From Actinomadura mexicana (GTDB lineage Bacteria > Actinomycetota > Actinomycetes > Streptosporangiales > Streptosporangiaceae): DNA of 64,000 bases. The first letter of the stretch is position 1; every line of letters starts with the position of its first letter. The position numbers and the translations under genes were made by a program. The notes under the pieces were generated by a model. The model was given only the letters and a program-made list of their open reading frames with translations. It ran no database searches and was not told the DNA's origin. Positions 16,777 through 25,183 of the stretch are shown here, in pieces. Where the stretch lies: assembly GCF_900188105.1 (NCBI RefSeq), contig NZ_FZNP01000007.1, positions 1-64,000 of the forward strand. Direction: 5' to 3'.

Positions 16777-17838
16777 GTGACATCGGTAACTCTCGTGCCT
16801 CAGACGCGCACTATGAGCGGCGAGGAGCTCTCAGCTGGCGATGCCTGGACCACCCTGCGTGAGTACGGTGTGTGGCACCTGGCCCGCGACTCGTGGATCC
16901 GGTTCAGGTACGGAGATGGCATGAGCCACTCCAGGGCGCTGGCCTTCCAGATGTGCCTGTCGATCGTTCCCGGCGCCATCGCCCTGGTCGGGCTGAGTTC
17001 GGTCGCCCACCAGGAGCAGCTGGGCCAGGTGATCGAGCTGACGCTGAGCCGGCTGGCGCCCGGCGGGGACACCGATGCCGTCCGAGAGGTGCTCGGCGAA
17101 CAGAGGCGGAGCCGCGACGCGCTGGCCCTGTGGCTGGGGCTCGCCACCGCGCTGGCGTCCCTGACCAGCACGATGGCTCAGATCGAGCGCGGCGCGAACC
17201 GGATCTACGGCATGAAACGCGACCGCCCGTTCCACCGCAAGTACGGCAGGGCCGCAGTGTTGGCCGTCACGGCGGGCGCGCTCATGGTCTCCGGCTTCAC
17301 GGTCATGGGCGGCGGTGACGCCATCGGCGGCGCTCTCGCCCAGGTCTACGGCTGGGGTGACGGCCTGCGCACCTCCTTTGACCTGGTGCGCTGGCCCCTC
17401 GGATTCCTGCTCGCGCTGGCCTCCACCTCGGTGCTGTTCCGCGCCTCCCCCCGCCGCAGGCAACCCGGCCACACGTGGCTGGCCTTCGGCGCGCTGGTCA
17501 CCTTGGCGCTCTGGACCCTGTTCACCTTCTGCCTGGCGTTCTACACCGGCCAGAACACCACGTTCGGCAGCACCTATGGTCCGCTGACCGCGGTGATGGC
17601 GCTGCTGCTGTGGTCGTTCCTCAGCTCGATCGCGCTGTTCTTCGGCCTGGCGTTCGCCGCCCAACTGGAGGCGTACCGCGCGCGCTGCCCCGACCCTGCC
17701 ATGCCGGACCCTGGCCCGACCGCCGAAGAGGAGCGCGAGCCACTGGTGGGCGCCGTCGGCTCGGCAATCATCACCTCCGTCCGCGGCCTCATCGAGCTGA
17801 TCAGGCGACTCCGGCTCCACAAAGACGAAACGTCCTGA
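16777..17838 (+). CDS. YihY/virulence factor BrkB family membrane protein
   Basis: A 353-residue integral membrane protein of the YihY/BrkB family with about six transmembrane segments. ALAFQMCLSIVPGAIALVGL is the first conserved helix, FGSTYGPLTAVMALLLWSFL carries the conserved YG...A motif, and FFGLAFAAQLEAYRA ends the last helix. The C-terminal 70 residues are cytoplasmic and charged. GTG 16777 is preferred because the ATG at 16813 lacks an RBS; both keep the conserved core. Function in actinomycetes is undefined. Confidence 0.8.
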   Translation: MTSVTLVPQTRTMSGEELSAGDAWTTLREYGVWHLARDSWIRFRYGDGMSHSRALAFQMCLSIVPGAIALVGLSSVAHQEQLGQVIELTLSRLAPGGDTDAVREVLGEQRRSRDALALWLGLATALASLTSTMAQIERGANRIYGMKRDRPFHRKYGRAAVLAVTAGALMVSGFTVMGGGDAIGGALAQVYGWGDGLRTSFDLVRWPLGFLLALASTSVLFRASPRRRQPGHTWLAFGALVTLALWTLFTFCLAFYTGQNTTFGSTYGPLTAVMALLLWSFLSSIALFFGLAFAAQLEAYRARCPDPAMPDPGPTAEEEREPLVGAVGSAIITSVRGLIELIRRLRLHKDETS

Positions 17839-17930
17839 AGGCCAGGGCCGGCTCGTCGCCGCGTACTGCGCAGATCGTGGTCGGCCTGCCGGTCTCGGCG
17901 CGGCGAAGGTCCACTGGCCCTTGGGGCTTG

Positions 17931-18530
17931 CTACCGGGTGGTTGTGCCGGCCGGGGGGGCGAGGCCGGTGAATGCGAGGTCGACGATGGCGTTGATGTGG
18001 TCGGTGTCGGCTGTGCGCGGGGTGAGCAGCCTGCGGTAGTAGGCGGCGCCGTAAAGGAGTTCGGTGACGAGGACCGGGTCGGCGTCGGAACGTACCTGAC
18101 CTTCGCGCTGCGCCGTGCTGATGCGTTCGGCGGCGGCGCCCGCCAGGTGACCGATGAAGCTGTCCCACAGTGCCCGGTGGAGGTCTGGGTCGTGCTGGGC
18201 TTCGCCGATCAGTGCGCGGTAATGCGGAAAGACGTGCGGGTCACCGAGGATGCGCGCGGCTGCCGCCATCTGCGCCTTGATATCGGCGACGAAGTCACCG
18301 GTATCGGGGAAGGACGCGTCCATCTTCCATGTGGACAGTAGGGCGTCCAGCAGCACGGCGGCCTTGGACGGCCACCAGCGGTAGATCGTGTTCTTGCCGA
18401 CGCCGGCGCGGGCGGCGATGCCCTCGATGCTGAGTTTGCGGTAACCGACCTCCTGGCACAGGTCCATGGCGGCCTTGATGACGGCGTTGGCGGCCTCTTC
18501 ACTTCGGCGCTCGGGACGTCTAGGTGACAT
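17931..18530 (-). CDS. TetR/AcrR-family regulator
   Basis: A 199-residue TetR repressor: HTH at residues 10-57 (IEGIAARAGVGKNTIYRWWP then SKAAVLLDAL) and a helical C-terminal ligand domain of the TetR_C_16-like type. ATG 18528-18530 is chosen because upstream codons extend into operator-like DNA. It diverges from the DsbA-family gene at 18644, and two copies of the dyad ACGGAACGNTCCGT lie between them. Self-repression and control of the divergent gene are likely. Confidence 0.88.
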   Translation of the reverse strand: MSPRRPERRSEEAANAVIKAAMDLCQEVGYRKLSIEGIAARAGVGKNTIYRWWPSKAAVLLDALLSTWKMDASFPDTGDFVADIKAQMAAAARILGDPHVFPHYRALIGEAQHDPDLHRALWDSFIGHLAGAAAERISTAQREGQVRSDADPVLVTELLYGAAYYRRLLTPRTADTDHINAIVDLAFTGLAPPAGTTTR

Positions 18531-18555
18531 GCGGACAGCATAGCCCTCAGGCGGC

Positions 18556-18621
18556 ACGGAACGTTCCGTATTGACTGGGTGGTCGGCGGCGGGCATGCTG
18601 AGGCGACACGGAACGATCCGT
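18556..18621. promoter_or_regulatory. Paired TetR operators between divergent genes
   Basis: ACGGAACGTTCCGT at 18556-18569 is a perfect 14-bp palindrome; ACGGAACGATCCGT at 18608-18621 differs at one base. Centres are 52 bp apart, about five helical turns. A plus-strand TTGACT (18571-18576) lies between them, so occupancy would block the DsbA-side promoter. Confidence 0.75.
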
Positions 18622-18643
18622 GCCGCCATCGAAGGACGAGCCC

Positions 18644-19276
18644 ATGAAAGTCGAGTTCACCCACGACATCGCCTGCGTCTGGTCGGCGCTCGGCTACACC
18701 CGCTTCCAGCGGGCCGCCGAAGAACACCGGGCGGGCGGCGGCGAACTGGAGGTCGTCTTCAGGCCGTACCGGACCGTGGTCTCGTCAGCGGGAACGCCGC
18801 AGAGCCCCGCCCATCTCCAGCCCGACCCCGTCGCGCAGATCGCACGGGCAGCGGCGGCCGACGGCCTGGTGGTGAACCTCGACCGGATCGTGCCCGCCCC
18901 CACCGCCCACGCCCACCGGCTCATCGCGCTGGCGGCCGCACAGGGCACCGCCGAGGACATGGCCGCCCGCCTGTACCGCGCCCACTTCAGTGACGGTCTG
19001 GACATCGGCGACGCGAACGTGCTGCGGGACCTGGCGTTCGCGATCGGTGTCAGGTGGAACACTGAGAAGGGCGACGTGCGCCCCCGCGCGGAATCTGCGC
19101 GGTCCGCCCGCGCGTCCGACCCGCGAGTGCCGGTCTTCCGGTTTCCGGACGGGACCGTCCTCGTTGGAGCCGTGTCACTCGCCGCGCTGCGGAGTGAGTT
19201 GAGGCGGGCCGACTCACCGCGCCGACGCGTTCGGCCATCGTCCGACCGCGCGCCGACCGCAGAAGCAGTGCTCTGA
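18644..19276 (+). CDS. DsbA-family thioredoxin-like protein with degenerate active site
   Basis: A 210-residue FrnE/DsbA-like protein. It starts MKVEFTHDIACVWSALGYTR, where the usual CPWC redox motif reads Cys-Val-Trp-Ser (residues 11-14), so the resolving cysteine is lost. The helical insertion (AHAHRLIALAAAQGTAEDMA) and VPVFRFPDGTVLVGAVS strand follow the family order. It may act as a glutathione-S-transferase-like or isomerase-type enzyme. Under probable control of the divergent TetR regulator. The last 30 residues are Arg-rich and may extend past the natural end. Confidence 0.75.
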   Translation: MKVEFTHDIACVWSALGYTRFQRAAEEHRAGGGELEVVFRPYRTVVSSAGTPQSPAHLQPDPVAQIARAAAADGLVVNLDRIVPAPTAHAHRLIALAAAQGTAEDMAARLYRAHFSDGLDIGDANVLRDLAFAIGVRWNTEKGDVRPRAESARSARASDPRVPVFRFPDGTVLVGAVSLAALRSELRRADSPRRRVRPSSDRAPTAEAVL

Positions 19277-19627
19277 CCGACGCCATACGCCGAGGTGGGA
19301 GGGCAGCCGTGGTCGCCGAAACTCGGTCCGTGCAGGTAAGGCCATAGTGTCTGGTAGGCCGTCGTCAGCGTCGCCCGCCGGGCCGAGCCGTCCAGGCGCG
19401 AGCGCGTATCCCGAAACCCGGCAGAGGATCCCCACCACCGGGACAGTGGCCTGAGCGCACGGCCCGGCCAGCGCCAACAGCAGCGGATCCTGGCATGGCG
19501 GACCGGCCTCCCCCCAGAGGTCTGGGCGGCCTCAAGCCAGACCACCTGTACCTGTACGGGCCCCCACAGGCCGAATCCTGCTCGGCGTAGGCCCAGGTCG
19601 GAAAGAGTCGTCAACCGGCGGTCTCCG
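19277..19627. other. Intergenic remnant DNA
   Basis: No supported gene. Both strands carry short open frames rich in Arg/Pro typical of antisense GC-rich DNA. It ends at the third copy of the Tn3-associated repeat. Confidence 0.45.
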
Positions 19628-19664
19628 GGTGCCGTTAACGGACGTGTCACCGGCCGCAAACGAG
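19628..19664 (+). repeat. Copy C of the 37-bp Tn3-associated repeat
   Basis: Begins GGTGCCGTTAACGGACGTG, continues with TCACCGGCC and ends GCAAACGAG. It lies 56 bp upstream of a Tn3 transposase N-terminus, which is the reason for linking the repeat to that transposon family. Confidence 0.6.
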
Positions 19665-19720
19665 CGCCTTTTGCGTGATCGGGCACCGCCTAGTGGGGGG
19701 TTCCACGATGATTAGGCCCC

Positions 19721-20095
19721 ATGAGTCGGCAACCGGTCGGGATGGACGAGCTTGTCGAGCACCGGACGGTGCTGGATGATGAGCTGGAGTTCGTGGCGGG
19801 CAAGCGCGGTGCAACAAGGCTGGGATTCGCGCTGCTGCTGAAGTTCTACACGCGGCATGGCCGGGTTCCGCGCGGGCGGGCGGAGTTCGCCGACAGGGTT
19901 GTCGACCACGTCGCTCGGCAGGTCAAGGTGCCGGCCTCGGAGCTTGGTCTGTACGACTGGACTGGGCGGACGATCGAGTATCACCGCACCCAGCGGGTGA
20001 CGGGCAAGGAGAACATCCTGTTCCACATCGCCGAGGCGTTGCTGGCCACCCCGGACGACCAGGTCCGCGACGTGGTGTTCCCCGCGGTGACCGGC
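19721..20095 (+). pseudogene. Tn3-family transposase (TnpA) N-terminal fragment, internally deleted
   Basis: ATG 19721 opens a frame with the DUF4158 N-terminal domain of Tn3 transposases (LEFVAGKRGATRLGFALLLK, GLYDWTGRTIEYHRTQ). It then jumps directly to a later TnpA block, RVTGKENILFHIAEALLATP and DQVRDVVFPAV. About 150-200 residues normally between these blocks are deleted in frame. The sequence breaks at about 20095 inside an unrelated secreted-protein gene; the DDE core is absent. Confidence 0.75.
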
Positions 20096-20665
20096 ACCGC
20101 CTCGGCGGCGGACTGTTGCGCGCCGGGGACTGCCTCGATCGGGACCGATGTCCAGCTCCGCCCGTTCCAGTGCAGGAGACCGCAGTCGGCCGACGCCCAG
20201 ACATCGTTCGTGCTCGACGCGCTGACATGGTTGACGCGGCCGACATTGGGGATGGGCGACTGCTGCCAGCCACGCCCGTCCCAGCGCATCATGAGGGAGA
20301 TGAAGGTGTCTCTGCCGTAGCAGTCGTCGTCGGACGTGGCCATAGGGCGCCGTGGCATCGTGGTTCCGGAGGCTTGCGGCAATGCGGCACCGGAGGGTTG
20401 CGGGCCCGGGCTGTCCTCGTTGAGGGTGAACCCCCCGGCCCAGGCCGCGTCGGGTCCCGTCGTGCTGACGCTGAGCAGGTTGGCCTTTCCCTGGACGGGG
20501 ACCTCGAAGGGCTGCCACCCGTCGGACCCCGCCGTCTTCACCGCGGGCTTCGCCTCCGTGCCGACCAGCGCCGCGACCGCCGGTGGAGCTGCCACCACGG
20601 CCGCCCAGCGTCGTCGCGACGGCAGCGGCGCGGATTATGCTGTCACGCACGTGCGAATCTTCCAT
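20096..20665 (-). pseudogene. Secreted protein with WD/kelch-like repeats, frameshifted and C-terminally truncated
   Basis: The N-terminus looks like a signal peptide split by a frameshift: MEDSHVRDSIIRAAAVATTL in one frame, then AAVVAAPPAVAALVGTEAKP in the next (about 20610). The mature part contains repeated blade-like units (FTLNEDSPGP, ISLMMRWDGRGWQQSPIPN, CGLLHWNGRSWTSVPIEAVP) as in actinomycete secreted beta-propeller-like proteins. It ends at about 20096 where the Tn3 transposase fragment begins, which presumably replaced the rest. Confidence 0.6.
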
Positions 20666-20695
20666 TCGTGAGAACTTCACCGAGGGCATTCGCTC

Positions 20696-21694
20696 CTACC
20701 GCTGGCCGGCCTGGTCGACGAGCTTGGTGACCACGCGGGTGAGGGAGTACATGACGGTCCCCACCGGGACGTTGTAGCGGGGGTCCTTGCCCTTGGTGGC
20801 GGAGATCGGGGCGTTGCGGCCGGTGTTGACCGTCCGCTGCGCCACCATCTGGTAAGTGGCCGGGTCCAGCAGGAACTGTTCGCCGAACCCACGGGAGAGC
20901 GCGATGGCGGGCCGGCCGGCGCCGTCCTTGACGTTCCGGTCGATCTTGACGTCGGGGATTGCGGCCAGCACCCGGTAGAGGGCGGCTTGCGTCGCGGGCG
21001 GCATGGTGACCGGCGCGTTCCACAGCATCTGAGCGGCGTCGCGGAAGGCCTGGCCGTCCCGATCCTTGACCATCCGGCCCCGGGCGGGTGTGGCGTCCAC
21101 CTCCTTGTAGACCAGGGCACGCAGCTTCCGGGGGTCGCTGGGCAGTGACATCAGGCGGTCGGTTTCGGCCCTGGAGCTCTTGGCCCCCTCGCCCGTGTGG
21201 CGGTAGATCACCAGCTTGCCGTTCAGCAGGCTCGCGTCCTGCGAGCCGTCGAGCTTGATCCAGTCCTCCGAGTAGTGCGGCTCGGGGCCGTGTTCTGCGG
21301 TGGGCCCCATCTCGACCGCCTTGGTGTACCACCACTGGCCGGGACGTGGCGTGACGGGCGGGCGCGCCTCCGCCGTCTGGGCGGCCTTGCCCAGCACCTG
21401 TGCCGCGCTCACCAGGTGGACGGCGGGCGGCCGTGGCGGAACGGTCCCGTTCGCGCCGGTGCCGGCCACGACCACCGCGCCCGCGGCGACGGCCGCGGCC
21501 GTGACCGCCGAGGCGGCGATGCTCGCGCGGTTGCGGAGTCGTCGCCGCCGCCCCCGCGCGAGGCCCCCGCTGACGAGCCCGTCCAGCGGCGGCTCCAGTC
21601 CTTCGGCGGTGCGGCGCATCGCCTCGGCCAGCCGGTCCTCCACCGCGTTCATTCCCGCGTCCCCATGCATCTCGGCGTCCTTCTCCCGCGTCAT
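20696..21694 (-). CDS. CU044_5270 family protein (membrane-anchored partner of a SigE-family sigma factor)
   Basis: A 332-residue protein with a short cytoplasmic N-terminus (EDRLAEAMRRTAEGLEPPLD), one transmembrane segment near residues 57-82 and a large extracytoplasmic domain (GQWWYTKAVEM, SEDWIKLDGSQDASLLNGKL, FLLDPATYQMVAQRTV). This matches the CU044_5270 family regularly encoded after SigE-type sigma genes in Streptosporangiales. The ATG (21692-21694) overlaps the sigma factor TGA as ATGA, implying coupled translation. It may act as an anti-sigma or sensor, which is inference. Confidence 0.8.
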   Translation of the reverse strand: MTREKDAEMHGDAGMNAVEDRLAEAMRRTAEGLEPPLDGLVSGGLARGRRRRLRNRASIAASAVTAAAVAAGAVVVAGTGANGTVPPRPPAVHLVSAAQVLGKAAQTAEARPPVTPRPGQWWYTKAVEMGPTAEHGPEPHYSEDWIKLDGSQDASLLNGKLVIYRHTGEGAKSSRAETDRLMSLPSDPRKLRALVYKEVDATPARGRMVKDRDGQAFRDAAQMLWNAPVTMPPATQAALYRVLAAIPDVKIDRNVKDGAGRPAIALSRGFGEQFLLDPATYQMVAQRTVNTGRNAPISATKGKDPRYNVPVGTVMYSLTRVVTKLVDQAGQR

Positions 21695-22188
21695 CGGATG
21701 AGCTCCTCGAATCCCTCGCCCAGTGCCTCGCGGAGCCTGCCCAGCGCCCGCATGCTGCGGTTGCGCACCGCCCCGCCGCTCAGCCGCAGCGCGGACGCCA
21801 CGTCCTCCACGCTCATGTCCTCCCAGTACCGCAGGACCAGTACGGCGCGGTCCTGCGGGGGAAGCTGCGCGAGGCCGTTCAGCAGCGTCACGCGGAGCGC
21901 CTGGTCGGCGTCGTCGGAGGCCGTCTCGGGCAGCCGCCGCGACGGCGTCTCCTGGTTGCTGTGCTTGCGCACGTGGGACATGTAGGTGCGCATCAGCACG
22001 GTCCGCGCGTAGGCGGCCGGGTTGTCGGCGCGCTGCACGCGCCGCCACGACGCGTACAGCTTTCCCAGCGTCGTCTGCACCAGGTCCTCGGCCAGGTGCC
22101 GGTCCCCGCACATCAGGCAGGCGGTGCGGAACAACGAGGCGCCGCGCGCGGCGGCGAATTCATGAAATCCATGCGGATCTTTGGCCAT
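21691..22188 (-). CDS. SigE-family RNA polymerase sigma factor (ECF type)
   Basis: A 165-residue ECF sigma factor of the SigE family. Region 2 is FRTACLMCGDRHLAEDLVQT followed by TLGKLYASW, and region 4 is LPPQDRAVLVLRYWEDMSVE followed by a helix-turn-helix (DVASALRLSGGAVRNRSMRA). ATG 22186-22188 has GGGAAGG upstream and gives the usual length; a longer frame to 22254 is less likely. It is translated just before the CU044_5270-type gene, forming a two-gene operon. Confidence 0.88.
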   Translation of the reverse strand: MAKDPHGFHEFAAARGASLFRTACLMCGDRHLAEDLVQTTLGKLYASWRRVQRADNPAAYARTVLMRTYMSHVRKHSNQETPSRRLPETASDDADQALRVTLLNGLAQLPPQDRAVLVLRYWEDMSVEDVASALRLSGGAVRNRSMRALGRLREALGEGFEELIR

Positions 22189-22260
22189 CGGGCCTTCCCA
22201 GCGTCGTTCGTCGGTTCCGTCCATACAGACGCCGCGGGCCGATCGCTTTGTCACAGACGT

Positions 22261-22296
22261 AAGGGGGCGGATCCACCGGCGGCGGGTCCGCCCCTT
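22261..22296 (-). terminator. GC-rich hairpin after the phosphotriesterase remnant
   Basis: Arms AAGGGGGCGGA (22261-22271) and TCCGCCCCTT (22287-22296) pair with one bulged base. It sits about 13 bp past the stop of the minus-strand phosphotriesterase tail. Confidence 0.5.
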
Positions 22297-22308
22297 CCAT
22301 GTGCGAGC

Positions 22309-22428
22309 TCAGCCGGCGAAATAGCGGCGCGGGTTCGCCACGAGCATCTGGTCGATCCGGGCGTCCGAGCCGCCCGCGGCGCGCAGGGCCAGCAGGACGT
22401 CGTCGCTGAGGTCAGGCACCTCCGGCGA
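22309..22428 (-). pseudogene. Phosphotriesterase-family C-terminal tail
   Basis: About 36 residues read PDLSDDVLLALRAAGGSDAR then IDQMLVANPRRYFAG and a stop. The closing pattern ID-x-MLV-x-NPRRYF is characteristic of phosphotriesterase-family (PTE/PHP-like) hydrolases. The rest of the gene is missing and the fragment abuts the IS982-type transposase, whose insertion or associated deletion removed it. Confidence 0.6.
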
Positions 22429-22441
22429 AGCTGATCTACCA

Positions 22442-23319
22442 CTACCAGTGCCAGATGGCGGCGTTGAGGGCGCAGATGCGCTGGCAGATGCGGGCCCAGA
22501 GTCCTTCGGTGGTGCGGGCGGAGCGGCGTTCCAGGCCGAGCTGGTTCTTCAGCGTCCAGATGGCCGCCTCGATGCGCTGGCGCAGCCAGCCGGGGAAGAC
22601 CGCGGCCGTCGGCTGGGGCTCGTCTTGGCGGACGGGTCGGATCAAGACGTGGCCAAGGTCGGCGGCGGCCTTCTGCACTCCGGCTACGGCGAATCCCTTG
22701 TCGCACACGATCGGGCACGGCCCCGGTGCGGGCGGCTGCACGTGCAGCAGGTGGATCGCCTGCTTGCGTTCGTCCAGTTCCTTGGGGTGGGCCAGGCTGA
22801 AGGAGCACACCGCGCCCTCGGCGGTGGTGATCAGCATCAGCTTGGCGCCCCAGTAGAAGGCGTGGTGGGACTTGTCCATGCCGTAGCCGGCGATCTCGCC
22901 CAGGGCCGAGCGGTGCACGGTGGTGCGCGAAGCGCCGCAGCGCACCGGGGTGCCGTCCATCAAACGCAGCCGCTCCTGCCAGGACGGAACCCGCCGCGCC
23001 AGCCACATCGCCGCGGTGAACAGGACGGGCACCGCATCGCGCAGGTGCCGGTTGTACTCCGACTGGCCCGGCAACCGCGGGAACAGATGCCCGACCCTGC
23101 CCGGCGCCGTCCGCAGCCACGGCGCTCGGAATCGCACACGAGCAGGGCTTGGGCCACGGCGACGCACACCAGATGGGCGTCGTTGAGCACCCGCTGCGGC
23201 CCGCGTCGCCGCGGCCGGTCCGCAGATGGCAGGACATGGTCGTCCAGATGAGCAAAGAGTGCGGTCAGAAGGGCATCCAGGTTTGTCTTCACACACTGAT
23301 CATGGGCGCCCTTCGCCAT
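22442..23319 (-). mobile_element. IS982-family transposase gene with one frameshift
   Basis: ATG near 23319 starts MAKGAHDQCVKTNLDALLTA, continues HLVCVAVAQALLVCDSE, then shifts frame at about 23130 into RAPWLRTAPGRVGHLFPRLP. From there to the stop at 22442 the DDE domain is complete: LMDGTPVRCG (first Asp), IVCDKGFAVAG (second Asp) and RQRIEAAIWTLKNQLGLERR (Glu), with the terminal ALNAAIWHW. Order and motifs fit IS982. The single frameshift probably inactivates it unless programmed frameshifting occurs. Terminal inverted repeats were not identified. Confidence 0.75.
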
Positions 23320-23419
23320 GCCCGCAGCGGTTCAGCAAACCCCCATCAACGATCTAGTAGCGGCTCACGGTCCCGAAGCGCATGGCGGCCGGTTTGCGCG
23401 CCTGAGCTCCCGATCCCTG

Positions 23420-23590
23420 TCACGCGAGGGTGGCCTTGAGATGGCGGCCTTGGGGAGTCGGATCGGTGAGGGTGCCGTTGTCGATGACGATCCGGCCTCT
23501 GACCATGACCGTTGTCGGGCGGCCTGTGTGGTGCAGGCCCTCGTAGTGGGTGTGCCACCGCCACATCGGCTCCATCGGCGGACCGCCCGA
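23420..23590 (-). pseudogene. Amidohydrolase/hydantoinase-type C-terminal fragment
   Basis: The minus frame ending at 23420 reads HHTGRPTTVMVRGRIVIDNG then TLTDPTPQGRHLKATLA. The pattern VMVRGRIVIDNG...GRHL is that of the last strand and tail of metal-dependent amidohydrolases such as dihydropyrimidinases. Nothing upstream of about 23590 belongs to it. Confidence 0.45.
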
Positions 23591-23597
23591 CACGAAC

Positions 23598-23790
23598 TTC
23601 GGCCAGGAGCGGTTCGGGGGATACGAGCAGGCCCTGCGCGAGCACGGCCTCCTGGTGGACGAGCGGCTGGTCGAGCGCGGGCCGTTCGAACCGGCCTTCG
23701 GCTCCGACCCGACCGACCGGCTGCTGCACCGCACCCCGGAGATGACCGCCCTCCTCGCGGCCTTCGTCCAGAGCTGGTGGCCTGTTCGAA
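23598..23790 (+). pseudogene. LacI-family regulator, ligand-domain fragment
   Basis: Plus frame NFGQERFGGYEQALREHGLL, VDERLVERGPFEPAFG, then RTPEMTALLAAF is the second lobe of a LacI/PBP1-type sugar-binding domain (RxGGY...AL...G...D...L). The DNA-binding HTH and the remainder are absent. It begins where the amidohydrolase fragment ends. Confidence 0.55.
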
Positions 23791-23923
23791 AGGCGCGGCT
23801 GACGGTGCCCTGAGGGTGCTGGTCGGGGTGCAGCGCGAGCCGGTGCTTGGGGCGGCCACCACCGAGCACGCCGATGCCACTCGCCGCCCGGCCGTGTCGC
23901 ACGCCATCGGTTAAGTTGGGTGT

Positions 23924-24541
23924 ATGGAGGACGACCCAGCTGTCGAGCGGATTGTCGACGTCGCTACCAGGCTGTTCGCTGAGCTCGGCTTCGATGGGAC
24001 CCCGTCCGAGTTGGTCGCTGAAGCCGCCGGGGTGGATACCGGCACGCTCACCGCGCTCACGGGTGGCAAAACCGAGCTGTACCAGGCTGTCATGCTGCGT
24101 GTCCATCGGGCCGAGGTGGAGGTGGTGGAGGCCGCCCTAGCATCGATTCCCCACACTCTTCGAGGGCTGACCGAGTTGGCGGACGCCTACTTGGACTTCC
24201 ATGTCCGCAACCCCCATGCCTCGTTGTTGTGGATGCACCGCTGGATGGGCGACGCGTCGGCCACCGCCGAACTTGACGTTCGATACCGGGGGCCGATTAT
24301 CGCCATGGTCGCCGATGCGGTCGGATACATGGTGCCGGACGATGTCGATACCGACTTCATCACCTGGACCGTCATCTGGACCGTCGCGGGCTTCATCACC
24401 GGGGGCATGCTGCACAGCGATCACCCATCGAATCGACCTCCCCGAGACGGGGCCGCCATCGCCCCGGAGGCACTCGAGGAATTCCGCGTCAACCTGCACT
24501 CCCTCGTCCTTCGCATGGTCTCTCCCAAGAACTACCCCTGA
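23924..24541 (+). CDS. TetR/AcrR-family regulator
   Basis: A 205-residue TetR regulator: HTH residues 8-55 (ATRLFAELGFDGTPSELVAE then AAGVDTGTLTALTGGKTELY) and a helical C-terminal domain (HVRNPHASLLWMHRWMGDAS). ATG 23924 lies just inside a weakly AT-rich patch (GGTTAAGTTGGGTGT) that may hold its promoter. No obvious target gene is adjacent, since both neighbours are broken. Confidence 0.85.
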   Translation: MEDDPAVERIVDVATRLFAELGFDGTPSELVAEAAGVDTGTLTALTGGKTELYQAVMLRVHRAEVEVVEAALASIPHTLRGLTELADAYLDFHVRNPHASLLWMHRWMGDASATAELDVRYRGPIIAMVADAVGYMVPDDVDTDFITWTVIWTVAGFITGGMLHSDHPSNRPPRDGAAIAPEALEEFRVNLHSLVLRMVSPKNYP

Positions 24542-24705
24542 TCTACGGCCCTCTTCCGCGCAGGCCTCGCGCAGGTGCGGGGCAGCCTTGACGGGAGGTC
24601 GACCTCCGCGTGCTCGCATCCGCCATGGACGCTCCCGTCGCCAGCGTGCCCGATCGCGACGGCCGCAGCGAACACCGGCCCGTTCCGGAGCAGGCCGTGC
24701 TCTGA

Positions 24706-25180
24706 TCAGTCGATAAAGATGCACCAGTCCGGACGCGCACTCGTCCATCGTGGTCGGGTGGCGCATGACCACGCCGGCGTCCGGCGACACCCGCCACAGG
24801 TTGCTGGGTCATGCGGTTGGCCCTTTCCTTCCGTCATTCCGCCAAGTCGGTCACGCCGGGTCTTCCTCGGCGGCGCACGGCGGCCTGCCAGTGCCGCGGG
24901 CCGGGCGTCCCCGTTGAGGTCTTCCACGCCGGGCACGGCGACGGCAGCGGGTGGTGCGTCGAGCGCGCGGAGCGAGGCCCGCCTCGTGGTGATCTCCCGG
25001 TGGAGTCCGGTCTTCTCGACCCGCCATCCGTCGCGCCGGGTGCTCGTCGACGCCCTCCGGCGACCGGCGGGAGGGCTCGCCGGGGGCGGGCGCGTCCACG
25101 CGGTGTAGACAGGCGCGGGCGTAGGTCTCCCACATCTGCTCGTAGTGAGCGCGGCTGGCGGCGACCGCCGCGTCCAGCTC
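24706..25180 (-). pseudogene. Frameshifted hypothetical gene downstream of the small cysteine-rich CDS
   Basis: Coding-like composition on the minus strand switches frames. LDAAVAASRAHYEQMWETYA and RACLHRVDAPAPGEPSRRSP are in one frame, then DGWRVEKTGLHREITTRRAS and LRALDAPPAAVAVPGVEDLN in another, to a stop at 24706. A one-base shift near 25030 explains this. It probably belonged to the same leftward operon as the zinc-finger/coiled-coil gene. I do not recognise a family. Confidence 0.35.
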
Positions 25181-25183
25181 CCG

